Shown here piece by piece: positions 11,470 through 21,992 of a stretch of DNA of 64,000 nt (its first letter is position 1; every line of letters starts with the position of its first letter). The notes under the pieces are model-generated. The model saw only the letters and a program-made list of their open reading frames with translations, did no database searches and was not told the DNA's origin. Position numbers and translations under genes: made by a program. Source of the DNA: Phialocephala subalpina. Lineage: Eukaryota > Ascomycota > Leotiomycetes > Helotiales > Mollisiaceae. The DNA lies in contig FJOG01000012.1 of the NCBI GenBank assembly GCA_900073065.1, forward strand, positions 1,263,253 through 1,327,252, read 5' to 3'.

Positions 11470-14265
11470 ATGGACCCACTCACGGTCTTGGGTCTTGCGT
11501 CGAACATCGTGCAGCTTGTCACGTTTACCAGCGACCTCGTCTCGAGAGGCAACGAGATCTACAAATCAGCTGACGGGGTCCTAATCGAGAATCTAGAGCT
11601 AGAGTCGATCACTACCACTCTACAGAAGCTCGCCAGTTACTTGGTTGTTCCGGATCGCCACTCACAAAGGCCAACGAAGACCGAGACACAACTCCAAGAG
11701 CTTTGCAATGGCTGCAAGGACGTCTCGGGACGACTGCTCAACGTCATCCAAGGCCTCAAAGCCAAGGAACCACATGCGAAATGGAACAGCTTTCACCAAG
11801 CACTGAACAGCGTCTGGAAGGAAAACGACATCAGAGCTCTTGAGTCACGACTGGAGCGCTACAGACGACAGATAGATACCACTCTCTTGGTATCTCTTAG
11901 AGAATGCGTCCAGGAGCTCTCTGATCGCGAACTTGATAATGAGCAAGTGAGAAACGAAATGTTGAGGCAAGTCAAGCAGTCTCAAGCAGAACTTATCGAC
12001 TGTTTTCTGAAGATCGACTGGCGATTGCAGAACCAACAGGACATGGCGGCGTTCTCCTCCAAGCTCTCGGCTACTACAAAGCACGAAAGAGAAAGCATTC
12101 TGGAGTTGCAAATCTTGGAAAGTCTCAGATTCAATACCATGGCAGATCGTTTCGAAAGCATTGTCAAAGCACATAAGAGAACGTTCGACTGGGCTTACTT
12201 GAACGATGAAGGGCCGAATGCATTCGATTCTAACCATGATGACGAGGGGAAGGACGCTGATGGCACTGCCGACGAGAACCCAAAAGCATTCAAAGCAAGA
12301 CATTGGAGTAACTTCATTGACTGGATACATGGCGAGTCCTCGTTGTATTGGGTCACAGGGAAGCCGGGAGCTGGTAAATCGACCCTTATGAAGTTTCTGC
12401 ACAACGACTCCCGAACGCGTCAGAATCTCACTCAGTGGAGTGGCAAGTTTCCTCTGGTAATTGCTGGCTTCTTCTTTTGGAATGCTGGTACGACGATGCA
12501 AACCTCAAAGCTTGGCCTACTTCAGACTCTTCTTTATGATTCTATCAAGCATGACTCGACACTCGTTCCAAGGCTTTTTCCCCAGCGGTGGAAATTGTAT
12601 CAGACATTTGGTGGGGACCTACGGCCGTGGTCGATGACAGAGCTTGCTCAAGGATTCGACACGTTGATCTCAGATACCTCTACTAGGTTCTGCTTTTTCA
12701 TCGACGGGCTCGATGAATTCGATGGCGACGGAACTGAGTTAGTGAGCTTCGTCTATGAGATTTTGTCGTCGAGAACAAACGTCAAGCTATGTGTAGCTAG
12801 CAGACCCTGGCTTGTGTTCGAAGACGCCTTTAAACGCCAACCATCACTGCGACTCGAAGAATTGACAGCACCAGACGTTCACTTGTATGTCACTGAAAAC
12901 CTCCGCGGGAACGGTATGTTTCTCGAACTTGAAAAGCTTCGGCCTCGAGATGCCGAGCATCTGATTGACGAGGTAACTGGAAAAGCATCTGGGGTGTTTC
13001 TATGGGTTCACTTAGTCGTTCTCTCCCTACTTGAAGGGTTGCGAGATGGCGATAGCATTTCCGACCTGGAATATCGACTATCTTTGCTCCCCTCTGATCT
13101 AGAGAAGCTGTTCGCAAAGATTCTGGAGTGTTTGAATCCGTTCTACTTCCGTCAAGCTTCCTGGTTATTCCAACTCGTCCGAGCGGCGTCCCAACCTTTA
13201 ACTTTGCTCCATTTATCTCTTGCAGAAGAAGGATTTGACAAGGCTATGTCAGCTGAAGTCAAACCCATCGCCGAAGAGGAGCTTTTGTTTCGCGCAGAGA
13301 CCATGAGACGGCGACTGAGCAGCCGATGTAAAGGCCTGATCGAAGCACCAGCTTTTAGATCAAAAGGATCCTACGCCAGGATACAATACCTTCATCGAAC
13401 TGTGAGGGACTATCTCACCACGCCGAGCGCATGGCATTACATTGTCTCCGGCACAGACCAGTCTTTTGACCCCGATATCCTCCTTTCAGCAGCCTCTCTC
13501 TTTTACATAAAAGTTCTGCCACAGAGCACCACCTGGGCTTTGGCAGTGCTGGAATATTTCTGGGAGCAGTTCAACTTTTGCGTGAACCACTGCCTTCAAT
13601 TTGAGGAGAGTATAAACGATGTCCACGTTTCGATTCTAAGTGAACTCGAAAGGACAGGAGATGTCATATTTAGCTGCTCCATAGGCAACGATGGCAAGAC
13701 GTTATCCCACCATATTTTTACAATGATGAAGTGGGGGGCTGGGCGAGAATTGAATGAAGATTCGCATTGGACTGCGACAGAGACCAGAATCCGAAGAACT
13801 CCGAGAGCCTTCTTCGACTATGCTTTCCGACGCAAACTCTACTCATACGTCAACTACAAACTGAGCAAAGGCCTCTCACTAGACTGGAAGATTGACAACT
13901 ACTCGCTTGTCTATGCTGCAACAAGCTCAAAAGACATACCTATGCTGAAGGTTCTTTTCCAAAACGGAGCGCAGGTGTCGGCAACGGATTGGGCTTTCCT
14001 GGCGATAGAGGCAAGATCCGAGAGAGAGGAGCCGGAGGAGCTCGCAAAGCTGGCGGACATCGTTAGTGTGTTCCTAGGAAGCGGATCTGACCTTCCGAGT
14101 TCTGTCGGGGGAGATAGTCTGGACATCATGATCAGGAAGTCCTTCAGTCATTGGGACCCTGTTAGAACTCAAGTACTTTTGGAGAAGATGGCAATGGTAA
14201 AGGCATCTCAGAGGAGGAAACAGAAGGGCTTTTCACGTGTCCTTGGGGGATTTCTAAAGAGATGA
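11470..14265 (+). CDS. NLR-like STAND protein: HeLo/SesA-like N-terminus + NACHT
   Basis: Intracellular signalling NTPase of the fungal NLR-like class. The start at 11470 (MDPLTVLGLASNIVQLVTF) is chosen over an in-frame upstream start because the same opening recurs in the NLR at 28823 and is typical of helical SesA/HeLo-like N-terminal domains. The product is 931 aa, single exon. The NACHT core shows a P-loop GKPGAGKST at residues 297-305, Walker B CFFIDGLDEFDGD near 408-420, and a CVASRPW sensor segment near 440. An alpha-helical region typical of NACHT proteins follows (ASWLFQLVRAASQPLTLL). The C-terminus has only weak ankyrin-like traces (VLFQNGAQVSATDW) and no clear WD40, TPR or ankyrin array. 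Such proteins can act in nonself recognition and regulated cell death; that role is inference here. Direct repeats lie on both sides (11058, 14359). Confidence 0.92.
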   Translation: MDPLTVLGLASNIVQLVTFTSDLVSRGNEIYKSADGVLIENLELESITTTLQKLASYLVVPDRHSQRPTKTETQLQELCNGCKDVSGRLLNVIQGLKAKEPHAKWNSFHQALNSVWKENDIRALESRLERYRRQIDTTLLVSLRECVQELSDRELDNEQVRNEMLRQVKQSQAELIDCFLKIDWRLQNQQDMAAFSSKLSATTKHERESILELQILESLRFNTMADRFESIVKAHKRTFDWAYLNDEGPNAFDSNHDDEGKDADGTADENPKAFKARHWSNFIDWIHGESSLYWVTGKPGAGKSTLMKFLHNDSRTRQNLTQWSGKFPLVIAGFFFWNAGTTMQTSKLGLLQTLLYDSIKHDSTLVPRLFPQRWKLYQTFGGDLRPWSMTELAQGFDTLISDTSTRFCFFIDGLDEFDGDGTELVSFVYEILSSRTNVKLCVASRPWLVFEDAFKRQPSLRLEELTAPDVHLYVTENLRGNGMFLELEKLRPRDAEHLIDEVTGKASGVFLWVHLVVLSLLEGLRDGDSISDLEYRLSLLPSDLEKLFAKILECLNPFYFRQASWLFQLVRAASQPLTLLHLSLAEEGFDKAMSAEVKPIAEEELLFRAETMRRRLSSRCKGLIEAPAFRSKGSYARIQYLHRTVRDYLTTPSAWHYIVSGTDQSFDPDILLSAASLFYIKVLPQSTTWALAVLEYFWEQFNFCVNHCLQFEESINDVHVSILSELERTGDVIFSCSIGNDGKTLSHHIFTMMKWGAGRELNEDSHWTATETRIRRTPRAFFDYAFRRKLYSYVNYKLSKGLSLDWKIDNYSLVYAATSSKDIPMLKVLFQNGAQVSATDWAFLAIEARSEREEPEELAKLADIVSVFLGSGSDLPSSVGGDSLDIMIRKSFSHWDPVRTQVLLEKMAMVKASQRRKQKGFSRVLGGFLKR

Positions 14266-14358
14266 AGACGATAGAATGGACGAATTTGGAGACAAATTAT
14301 CTTTCCAAAATCTTGTACAACGAAACAAATGATCGGAAAGTTGGACGGGATGACTATT

Positions 14359-14376
14359 GCGGGGTAACGCTCGCTA
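14359..14376 (+). repeat. dispersed motif, copy B
   Basis: GCGGGGTAACGCTCGCTA, same orientation as copies A and C. It lies in the 346-bp spacer between the convergent 3' ends of the two NLR genes. Apart from this motif I see nothing else in that spacer. Confidence 0.75.
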
Positions 14377-14611
14377 CGTGAACACATAGGGTGAGCGCAC
14401 CATCAGCCCACTCCTTTCTCCAGGCTAACACGGAAGGCTCTACAAGAAAAAGGGGGCACCAACGGAGGAAGGCAAAACATGCTTGTTATAGGCAAATCGA
14501 GGAATTTACTTAGATTACAAAGCTATGTCACAGTTTGAAACGAAGGCTTGCAGACCTCTGATAGGTTATCATTTTGAACAACTTTTTGAAACTAATTAGC
14601 AGATATTTGAC

Positions 14612-17472
14612 CTATGAAATCTTGAGTCGAGAGAAATCTCGCGTATCCGCAGCCAATTCTATTTGCTCCACTAGCAGCTCACGATATTCACGCAGCTGCT
14701 TCATCGGCTCATCTATCAACTCTTGGAGTTCTGAAGATGATCCACCAAAGGCTTCCTCTACTTGTTCGAGTACCTGCTCGATTTCTCGCAGACGCCGAGC
14801 TCGACTTCTCCGGGGAAAGTCGAGGTCCTGAAATAACTTGGTGATATTGCGGTGACCCCGCAGTAAAGCATGTGTCACCGCAAGAAGCTTTTCGTCGACG
14901 CTGTATTCCTCTTGGCGGAGGGACGTCCGAACTCCTTCGGTGAAGCCAAACCAGGACACAAAGTGTAGTGTCGATTTGAATGGTGGAATGGCAGTGTTTC
15001 GCTCCCATTTTCTGATGAATACTGTGAACCATGTTGTCCATGCCTTTGATTGAACATTGCACAGTTGAAGCGCTTTTGCAATCAAGTCATCATCCCTGGC
15101 CAGCTTACACTTTTCGAGATGATCAAACCAATTGCAAGCAGCATATTCGAGAAAACTGTGTTCCTTTAAATAAGCATCAATGGCATCGATGCTGACCGGA
15201 TAATCTTCCCTCCACCAACCATGGCGATCAAAAAGTATGTTTCGGCGAAGGAAGTCATCTTCAACACTTGGTGGCTTCTCAAATGTTTTGAACTGAAGAT
15301 ACTGTAGACAAGCTCTTGCCAGCATCTCATGAGAAGCTTTAGAGGCTAGAGCATGCTTCCAGATCCCTGGAAAAGAGCCCGAGCCATGTATGGATTGCTG
15401 CAAGAGGTATTCTTTCGCCGTCTGATGAATCAAGTATATTCTTCCATCCACAACATTGACGAAAAACCCACACAACTCTTGGATCGTGATAGCGAATTTG
15501 TTTTCTGGGATGAGATCAACCTCCTCGACACTACTCTGGTCCGGGCGTAGAGATAACACATAGTTCATCTCAGTCATAGTAAGTGGTCTGCTAGCTCCTA
15601 AGACTGCATGTAGAAGTATTCTTGTTTTTCCAGGATTGGAACACTTGGACAATATCTTCTCGTAGAACTCCGAACATGATGTCGGGATAGTTTCAAGGAT
15701 GTCCGCTAAATCTGCCCTCGATAATGACGCGCTTTTATCCAGCTCCTCAAATACGAACGAGGCCCAGAGATAGTTTCGATTGCCTTTCGACAAAATCCAA
15801 CCTCGCAAAAGATCTGAGGCATCGTCATCAATCCCGATTCGTTTTCGTCGGAGTTCTCCAAATTTCTGGACCCTAGAAATTATGAAGAACTCAACTTCCT
15901 TTCTTATTTGCTGTTGCTCGGCGTCATTTTCACCCAAGCGAATGAAATATTTCGAGCTAGGACGTGTGTCTTGCATGATATCGCAAATACTGCTGAGAGG
16001 ACGGCTGGTGATGATAACCTTGAGGCGTGATCTTTCCAAGGATCCTTGGAGAATGAGGGCTAAACTTTCGATAAGTCGGGCTCGGGATATCTCGCATTCA
16101 TCGAGACCATCTATAACCCAAACAATTTGGAAAGGAAGATCGGATCGTAGTAACTTTCGGAACAAATCCCACAGAGATGTGTACGAAGGCGTGTCTACAA
16201 CGGCTTTACTTACCTTAAAGGCATATTCCAAAAGTTCCGGGTGTTCATGGAGGAGCTGGTGCAAAAGGGCCGACACCGCAGATCGTGCATCTCGGCGCGA
16301 GTCATCCTCGCCTTTGAAGAAGAAATAACACACTGTCCTCTCGTATGTATTTTCGGGTATATGCACAACTTCGTTTGAACGGAAGAAGTCCACAACCGTT
16401 CGTGCGAGTACTGACTTTCCCATTGCAGGCCCAAGGGTGATCAATAGCAGATTTGTATGACCCTGCCACCATCTCCAGAAAGATTGATCCTTGAAAAGCC
16501 ATTCACAAGTTCTTGGGGCATGTTTCGGAACCATATCCTTTTGCAGCTCGTAGTCGCAGATATGCAGCGACGTTAAAAACTGCGCATGAGCTCTGTCGGT
16601 ATGCCACTGTCGATCTTCAGCGGATTTTGACTGAACCTCAATTCGAGCGAGGTTGTTGGCTTTCCAGTGCCGTTGTGCTTCGATCTTGTCTGCCAGATCA
16701 ACCTCTTGTAGAATCTTCTCGTTGTGTTTGCGAAAGGTTCCGACATCGAAGTCTTCCTCGAAGGTCCTCCAAATGAACTTGAACACTAAACATTCAAATT
16801 AGTTATAGTCGATTTGTAGATGAGAATGCCGAGACTTGCATAGCTTGACTTTGTTCCGTCTTAAAACCATTTTGACATCCCTACAGAAATACAGAACATC
16901 GAGGAAGGCTGCAGTGACAGCCGCCACGACCCGCTCGTGTCCAATGAATAGTTTCTCGTATATTCCGAATCGGGGGAGATGCTCGTCAATTTGAGATATC
17001 ATGTTGGCAACATTTTTAAAATATGAGCCGCATTGGTGTGCAAGCTGACGAACGGTTAGCCAACACTGCACCCGAGTACCAGGTTCTCTACCTACACAGA
17101 GAATGACTCTGATGCCTCCCCATAAAGGGGCCATTATGAGTGGATATGTATTCGCAAGGACATCCAAAGCCGATCCATATCGATGGATTGTGTCAACGAA
17201 AGGGCTGATTTTGTCGAGCATTTGTTTCGACCTGCTCAAAGGATACTCAGCAGATGGTCGAAGGTTTTCGGTAGATGGGCAATCTGCAGAAGCACATACC
17301 TTGATGATTTGAAGCTGCGATCTGCGACTTTCATGTCGTTCGTAATGGTCTCGATTGAAGCCGTCTGATATATGTGCAGTTCTGCCGGTGTCAAGTCCTG
17401 GGAGAATTGGCTGTGTGCCCGCTCCCAAGCTGACGGCAATATTGATGCAGGAGGCTCAGCAGGGCTAGACAT
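14612..17472 (-). CDS. NLR-like STAND protein: DUF7708-like N-terminus + NACHT + coiled-coil tail
   Basis: Four exons: 17300-17472, 17096-17231, 16840-17044 and 14612-16785, totalling 2688 nt and 895 aa. The start MSSPAEPPAS at 17472 opens a region matching the DUF7708-type N-terminal domain of fungal NACHT proteins (DKISPFVDTIHRYGSALDVL, then PLWGGIRVIL). The third intron (16786-16839) uses a GC donor, GCAAGT, and its removal restores KVKLLFKFIWRTF. The NACHT core has the P-loop variant GPAMGKS at about 290-296, Walker B VWVIDGLDECE at 393-403 and IITSRPL near 430. The last ~65 residues are charged and probably coiled coil, with no repeat array. The architecture differs from the two HeLo/SesA-type NLRs in this window. 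It is tail-to-tail with the first NLR. The biological role is inferred as for other fungal NLRs. Confidence 0.9.
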
Positions 17473-18319
17473 TTTGGCAAGCAAAGCATGCGTTGGGATT
17501 TGCGAACGTGGATCGTGAATACAGACCGCCAGTTGTGAAAATCGAACAGAAAAAGAAGACGACAGAAATGTAGCAAGATTACTCATTGCAAAAGCCCCAA
17601 GGCTGTGCCATAGGCTTTCCCATATAACCCTACAATCACGCACGCGTTTTTCTTTCGCGTTTCATGGCGGTGTGTTTTACATGGTTTTATTGGTGTTGGC
17701 TGAGCCAAATTCATCACGTCTTCATGTGATTGCGCGACATAACTTGCTTCTAGCTCCAGATCCATGAGAAACCGGAATATGAGATAAGACCGACGAGGAC
17801 TTTTAATAAGACGCTTTCCTCTAAACTTGCGCGGATTTCCCTTAGAATTGTTGATCCATGAGTTGTTCGAGATGGGCCCTGAAAATGCGAAATGCGGGGT
17901 AGCTGTCGAATTTTTGCCCCTCCAGTTCAAGCCCTCCAATCTAAGCCCTCCAATTTCACCGAGAGGTCTTCTAAGGCGCGATTCTGTATATTCGTGAGAG
18001 AATCTATAGCAAGTGATCGACTAGTTAGCTTGAATACGTATAATGAGATTTTTATAGTGGTTAAACTCGAATTTGGCGAGGCAAGAGGATATGGAAACGC
18101 GGGGCAACGAGGTAGCGCTCGCTAAAATTATAGGGGAAACTTCAGGGAAGAAACGGTTGCTTCGCATAAGAGGTGGCCACATAAGGTCAGAAGAGTAAGA
18201 AGAAACAAACAAGGAGCTACTTACATATATCCAATCTCTTTCCCTGTTCTCAAGTCGAATAAAGACCTCGCACTCGAAGCTCATCACCCTGGCTTCCCAT
18301 CCCCACCTTCCACCTTACC
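17473..18319. other. 5' region of second NLR and spacer with motif copy
   Basis: No gene supported. It contains a short imperfect tandem of AAGCCCTCCAAT near 17930-17960 and motif copy C at 18111-18136. Upstream in-frame ATGs for the NLR exist near 17643, but the residues before MSSPAEPP do not fit the family. Confidence 0.5.
18111..18136 (+). repeat. dispersed motif, copy C
   Basis: GGTAGCGCTCGCTAAAATTA continuing into TAGGGG, with the exact 20-mer GCTCGCTAAAATTATAGGGG shared with copy A 7 kb away. It is preceded by GCGGGGCAACGA, so the whole unit looks like copy A with a small insertion. Confidence 0.8.
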
Positions 18320-19276
18320 CTAACCTTCCCACTCCTCCTCAAACCCAAAATGTTTCCTAACAACCTCCAAATAAGGACTTCCTTCCCCACAAAACTTAAC
18401 ACTCTCCACATTCCACAGATCCACATTCCCCTCCTCAATATACCGAAAGCACCCATGCTTCTCAACCCAATCACTCAACTTATCCCAGTCCCTACATTTT
18501 CTCATCTATCCTTCCCCTAGATTAAAGTTAGTAGAACGGTAGAACCAGTCCATCGCGGGGTATCGTCTACTGAGCATAAGATATCGGATTTTAAGGTAGA
18601 GAAGTAGTGTAGGATATAAGAAAACGGGAAAGTTTACGAGGTAGAGAAATGGAATCGGTCGAGGGATACGTAGATCACTCTCTGGAAACTGCTAAAGTCA
18701 ATTCGTTATATTCAAATAAAGAATGAGTAAAATGGGAAGGAGCAAGCTTACAAGACAGTGTAAGGTATGATAACTATTCGTCACTTAGAACTTTTTCTTC
18801 TCGTCCCAGGAAAGGTTTGTGAAGGGGGTAAATCAATGTCCTCCGCCTACGACTTGTCGAATGCTATGACGTCTTTGTCGGCTTCGCGGTCGTTATACCA
18901 GAGTTCGTTGACGGCGGTGTAGTTTGAGGAGCTGAAGTGAGTGGTCCATGTGTAGGGGATGTCAATATCACTTGTCAGCCCCGCTATTGTCTGGTCAGTC
19001 CATGCTTGATGGCAGAGGGGGCAGGGGTAAGAGGGAAGAGGGGAAAAGGAGGTAGGTACCGTAGAGCGAACGGCTTACTAGGCCGATTTTCGGTATTGAG
19101 CGGAAGTGGAAGATGAGAGCGCAATTTATGAAGACGGGTATCGCCAGCACGGTGGTAAGGATTCCTTTCTGTTTGCTGAAGCAAATGATGCGCTGCGCTG
19201 GCGGCTCGCAAAGATAATCGTTGTCGCTAAAAGACGATGTCTAGTCTTCTAATGGAACATAGTTTGACTCCCTCAT
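18320..19276 (-). pseudogene. decayed UstYa-like (DUF3328) gene
   Basis: UstYa-family proteins are type II membrane oxidases that cyclise or modify peptides in fungal RiPP and some other pathways. In order I can read: MRESNYVPLED at 19276, then an in-frame TAG (19241-19243); SDNDYLCEPPAQR; a TM segment ILTTVLAIPVFINCALIF; a probable intron; IPYTWTTHFSSSNYTAVNEL and IAFDKS followed by TAG where the family has Trp; LPPSQTF and, after a shift, WDEKK; YHTLHCL (first HxxHC motif); HYFSTLKSDILC and VDDTPRWTG, where the second HxxHC has become HY; and CRDWDKLSDWVEKHGCFRYI at the C-terminus, ending at 18320. Two stops, at least one frame change and a lost catalytic Cys point to a dead gene. Trp-to-stop and Cys-to-Tyr both fit G-to-A transitions. 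Confidence 0.78.
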
Positions 19277-19422
19277 GGTCACTAGAAGTCATGAATTGGA
19301 GCGGAAGGGAAACGCGCCACTTTAAGAGAATACATATTCAACGCAAGGAAGGTAAAAACTTGGACATCAATGTGGCAAGAAACAGTAATACGGGAACAAT
19401 ATCCAAGGCCGGTACAGACATT

Positions 19423-19775
19423 CTAACCCCATCTCTTCCCCAGACACTCTCCCCATATCCACCATTCCGCTGGACATCCATGGCCGTCAACGATAGGCCC
19501 TCTCGGCAGTGCACGAGCTAGTTTCTTTATGCTACATAATCCTAGCACAGAATCTTACACGGCACAGCATCAGCACTCAAGTCCGCCACCATCCCGATAC
19601 CCCTCTTTCCACGGATCCTCTTCGATTTCACTGCGGGAACCTCCCCTCATAGAGGAGCGGAATCAAGAGCTCGTTGTTCAACCGTAGCGACTACTTCGCT
19701 TTCAGGGGATGCAGTCGGTGCTGTGAGAGCTACACTCATGATAGCGAGGCCCGAGAGGAGGATTTGAAGACGCAT
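19423..19775 (-). pseudogene. possible broken small secreted protein
   Basis: The ATG at 19775 opens a convincing signal peptide (MRLQILLSGLAIMSVALTA) and a short pro-like segment, closed by TGA after about 44 codons. Downstream, another frame reads on to 19423 with a Cys/Trp-rich stretch (VDGHGCPAEWWIWGECLGKR) interrupted by further stops. Either introns that I could not place join these parts, or the gene is damaged. I recognise no family. It is next to the dead UstYa-like gene and on the same strand. Confidence 0.35.
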
Positions 19776-21026
19776 GCTGGAATTAAAGGGGCGTTGGTAG
19801 ACTATATATCTTAGGTCTTTGAAAAACGTAGAGAGATAACGAGAGGTACCCGAATGAGAAATTGCAAGGTCAATTAATACTCAACATGATAGACTTTGAA
19901 GTCGAGAAACATAGATCTTATACCCCTCTCCATCTAAGCTCTTGGACTTTTAAATTGAATCTGGCTAGTCCTCAGCTTCTAAGTAGGACAAGTGAAGCTG
20001 CACGTATGGAATGGACAGGAACGAGATATGCGAAAGCGACATAGTAGGATTCCTCAACGGATCGATTTCACAACTTGTTGCAAGCGAATTTGAAAACCCC
20101 GGGACATCGCATGCGAATACTCTCCAAAAGGGATAACTAAAACGACGAAAAGTAAATAGACAAAGTTCGAAGACGATACAGCAACTTCAAAAAGGAGACA
20201 CGAGAAACAAAGTATGAGTGTCACGTGAGCCTACCATTTTATTGCATATCGGACGATTCGGAAGTCCCCTTATTGCAGCCGATGAATGTCCCTCGACGGA
20301 CGGCCACCTCGATTGAGGAGGTATGTCCGTATACTCGAGGGTTCTCGAAAGCCGAAGAGAAGCTTTTCCGAGGAGGCACAGCCGACTGACGGGCAGGACT
20401 TCCTGAATAGAGGCATGTCCGAAAAGGATGCGATGTGCAACAAAAGTCAATCTTAGAAAAGTCTAGAACAGTTGATTGAAACCTTCTTGCCTCGCTATGA
20501 CAATTATTGATAGGCGCCACGGCCCTTTGCAAAGTCAAAGTCAAACCTTCTGTCAACCCTCAGTGGGAAAAAAACCTAATTCTGCACTCGCAGCGAGGCA
20601 GCAGCAGGACGATGAAGCCTCACAGCTAACTTATGAATCTGCGCTTGCAACTCTCACAGTTTCCGTCGTTACACGACGGTGCTGAGTGGACAAGAATCGT
20701 ATTTACAAGTTACATTATTCAGTATTATAAACATTAGGTAAGGTTTTGCTGGAAGTTAGTGAGCGACATCGTTCAAATCTTCCCAACGACTTCCTAGAAC
20801 GCCATATTCATACACCTCACGAGTCCACCCACCACATTTTCCCGATCCAAGTCGTCAGTCAAATCCAATATCAAGTCGGCCGTCGTGTCTCAGCTGGATC
20901 GCCGTGGGTATTCGTGTGTTTCGTAACATGTCTCACTCCCCGCACATCGACTTGCTTTTTCCCATTCGCTTCCCACATTATCATATGCCATCCCCGCACT
21001 AGTAATTATTCGGAAAAGCGGGACGT
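19776..21026. other. intergenic region
   Basis: No supported gene. Small frames of 60-105 codons on both strands (20187-20556 minus, 20476-20685 plus, 20746-21030 plus) have no recognisable domain and no consistent splice chain. Part of the right end is likely the 3' UTR of the SUR7 gene. Confidence 0.5.
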
Positions 21027-21992
21027 TTAGGCGTACTCGTCCTTGACACGGCGTTGGCTGTCGTTGTCGACGAATGAGCCTCTGGCAGAACGTCGGCTGC
21101 GTTGACGACGGAAGAACCCAACGTTTCCGAGACCGCCAGATGTGGTGGCGCCGCGTGAGCTGCGAACGGTATCATCCTTTCTGCCACCAGCACCGCATCC
21201 GAGGAATAGGAAGATTGTAGCAAGGAAGATGGCAGCCCAGGCACCCCATGTGAACCCGAAGGCGTAGCGACCAATCTTGGTGCTCATACCAGCGGCCTTG
21301 AATCGGTCTCTGGCTTGGACGAATTCGGCACTGTGAGAGTGTTAGTGGGACTAGGAATTGATGTCATGGATTTCAATATGACTTACGTCATCAGAGATGC
21401 GGCCAAGGAGAAGAAGAAGAGGGAGCCGGTGAGAATCAGGCCTGAGAGACCGGATGCGAGACGGCTGCATGGAGCGAGGAGAGCAGTGAAGAATGCCATG
21501 ACCGTGAAGAAGAGTGAGATGAGGTAGAAGACCCAGCCGAAGCGCCAGAGGTAGTAGTAGTGGGTGCTTGTGGTGTGCTTTCCGTGAGAGCTGCAACGAG
21601 TAATCAGTATATCTCTGGAGTCGCGGTGTCTGACCAGTCTTACCCAACGAGATCAGCCGGTGCACCATCACCACCTCCAACCCAGGCGTATCCAAACGGC
21701 AGAGCTGGAACAGCTTTACCGCAGTCGGTGTTGCCAGACCCGCAGACGTAGAAGTATGTCCATTGGGAAACAGGTCGTGCCCCAGCAATCGAGGAAGTGT
21801 CGGCTCGTAGGAAGTATGTCTTGTTGAGAGGTGTGCTATTCGTAACTCCGCTGAGGACGACGAAGAACATCAGGACGAGAGCTCCTGCGATGAGGATGAG
21901 GGACACAATGCCCATGGCACCACCTGCCGACATCAGCTTCATTCCTCCCGGATCAATTGGACGATCGCAAACTTACGAATTCCGCCAGCCAT
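21027..21992 (-). CDS. SUR7/PalI-family eisosome membrane protein
   Basis: Cortical patch (MCC/eisosome) tetraspan plasma-membrane protein by family. Four exons: 21977-21992, 21644-21923, 21387-21590 and 21027-21330, totalling 804 nt and 267 aa. The 16-nt first exon MAGGI joins across a 53-nt intron with a GTAAGT donor. Visible TM segments are SLILIAGALVLMFFVVLSGV, FGWVFYLISLFFTVMAFFTA, LSGLILTGSLFFFSLAASLM and WAAIFLATIFLFLG. The extracellular loop carries the family hallmarks TPLNKTYFLRADTS, WTYFYVCGSGNTDCG and LPFGYAWVGG. The cytosolic tail is basic and Ser/Arg-rich. It is a conserved housekeeping gene among more variable neighbours. Confidence 0.95.
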
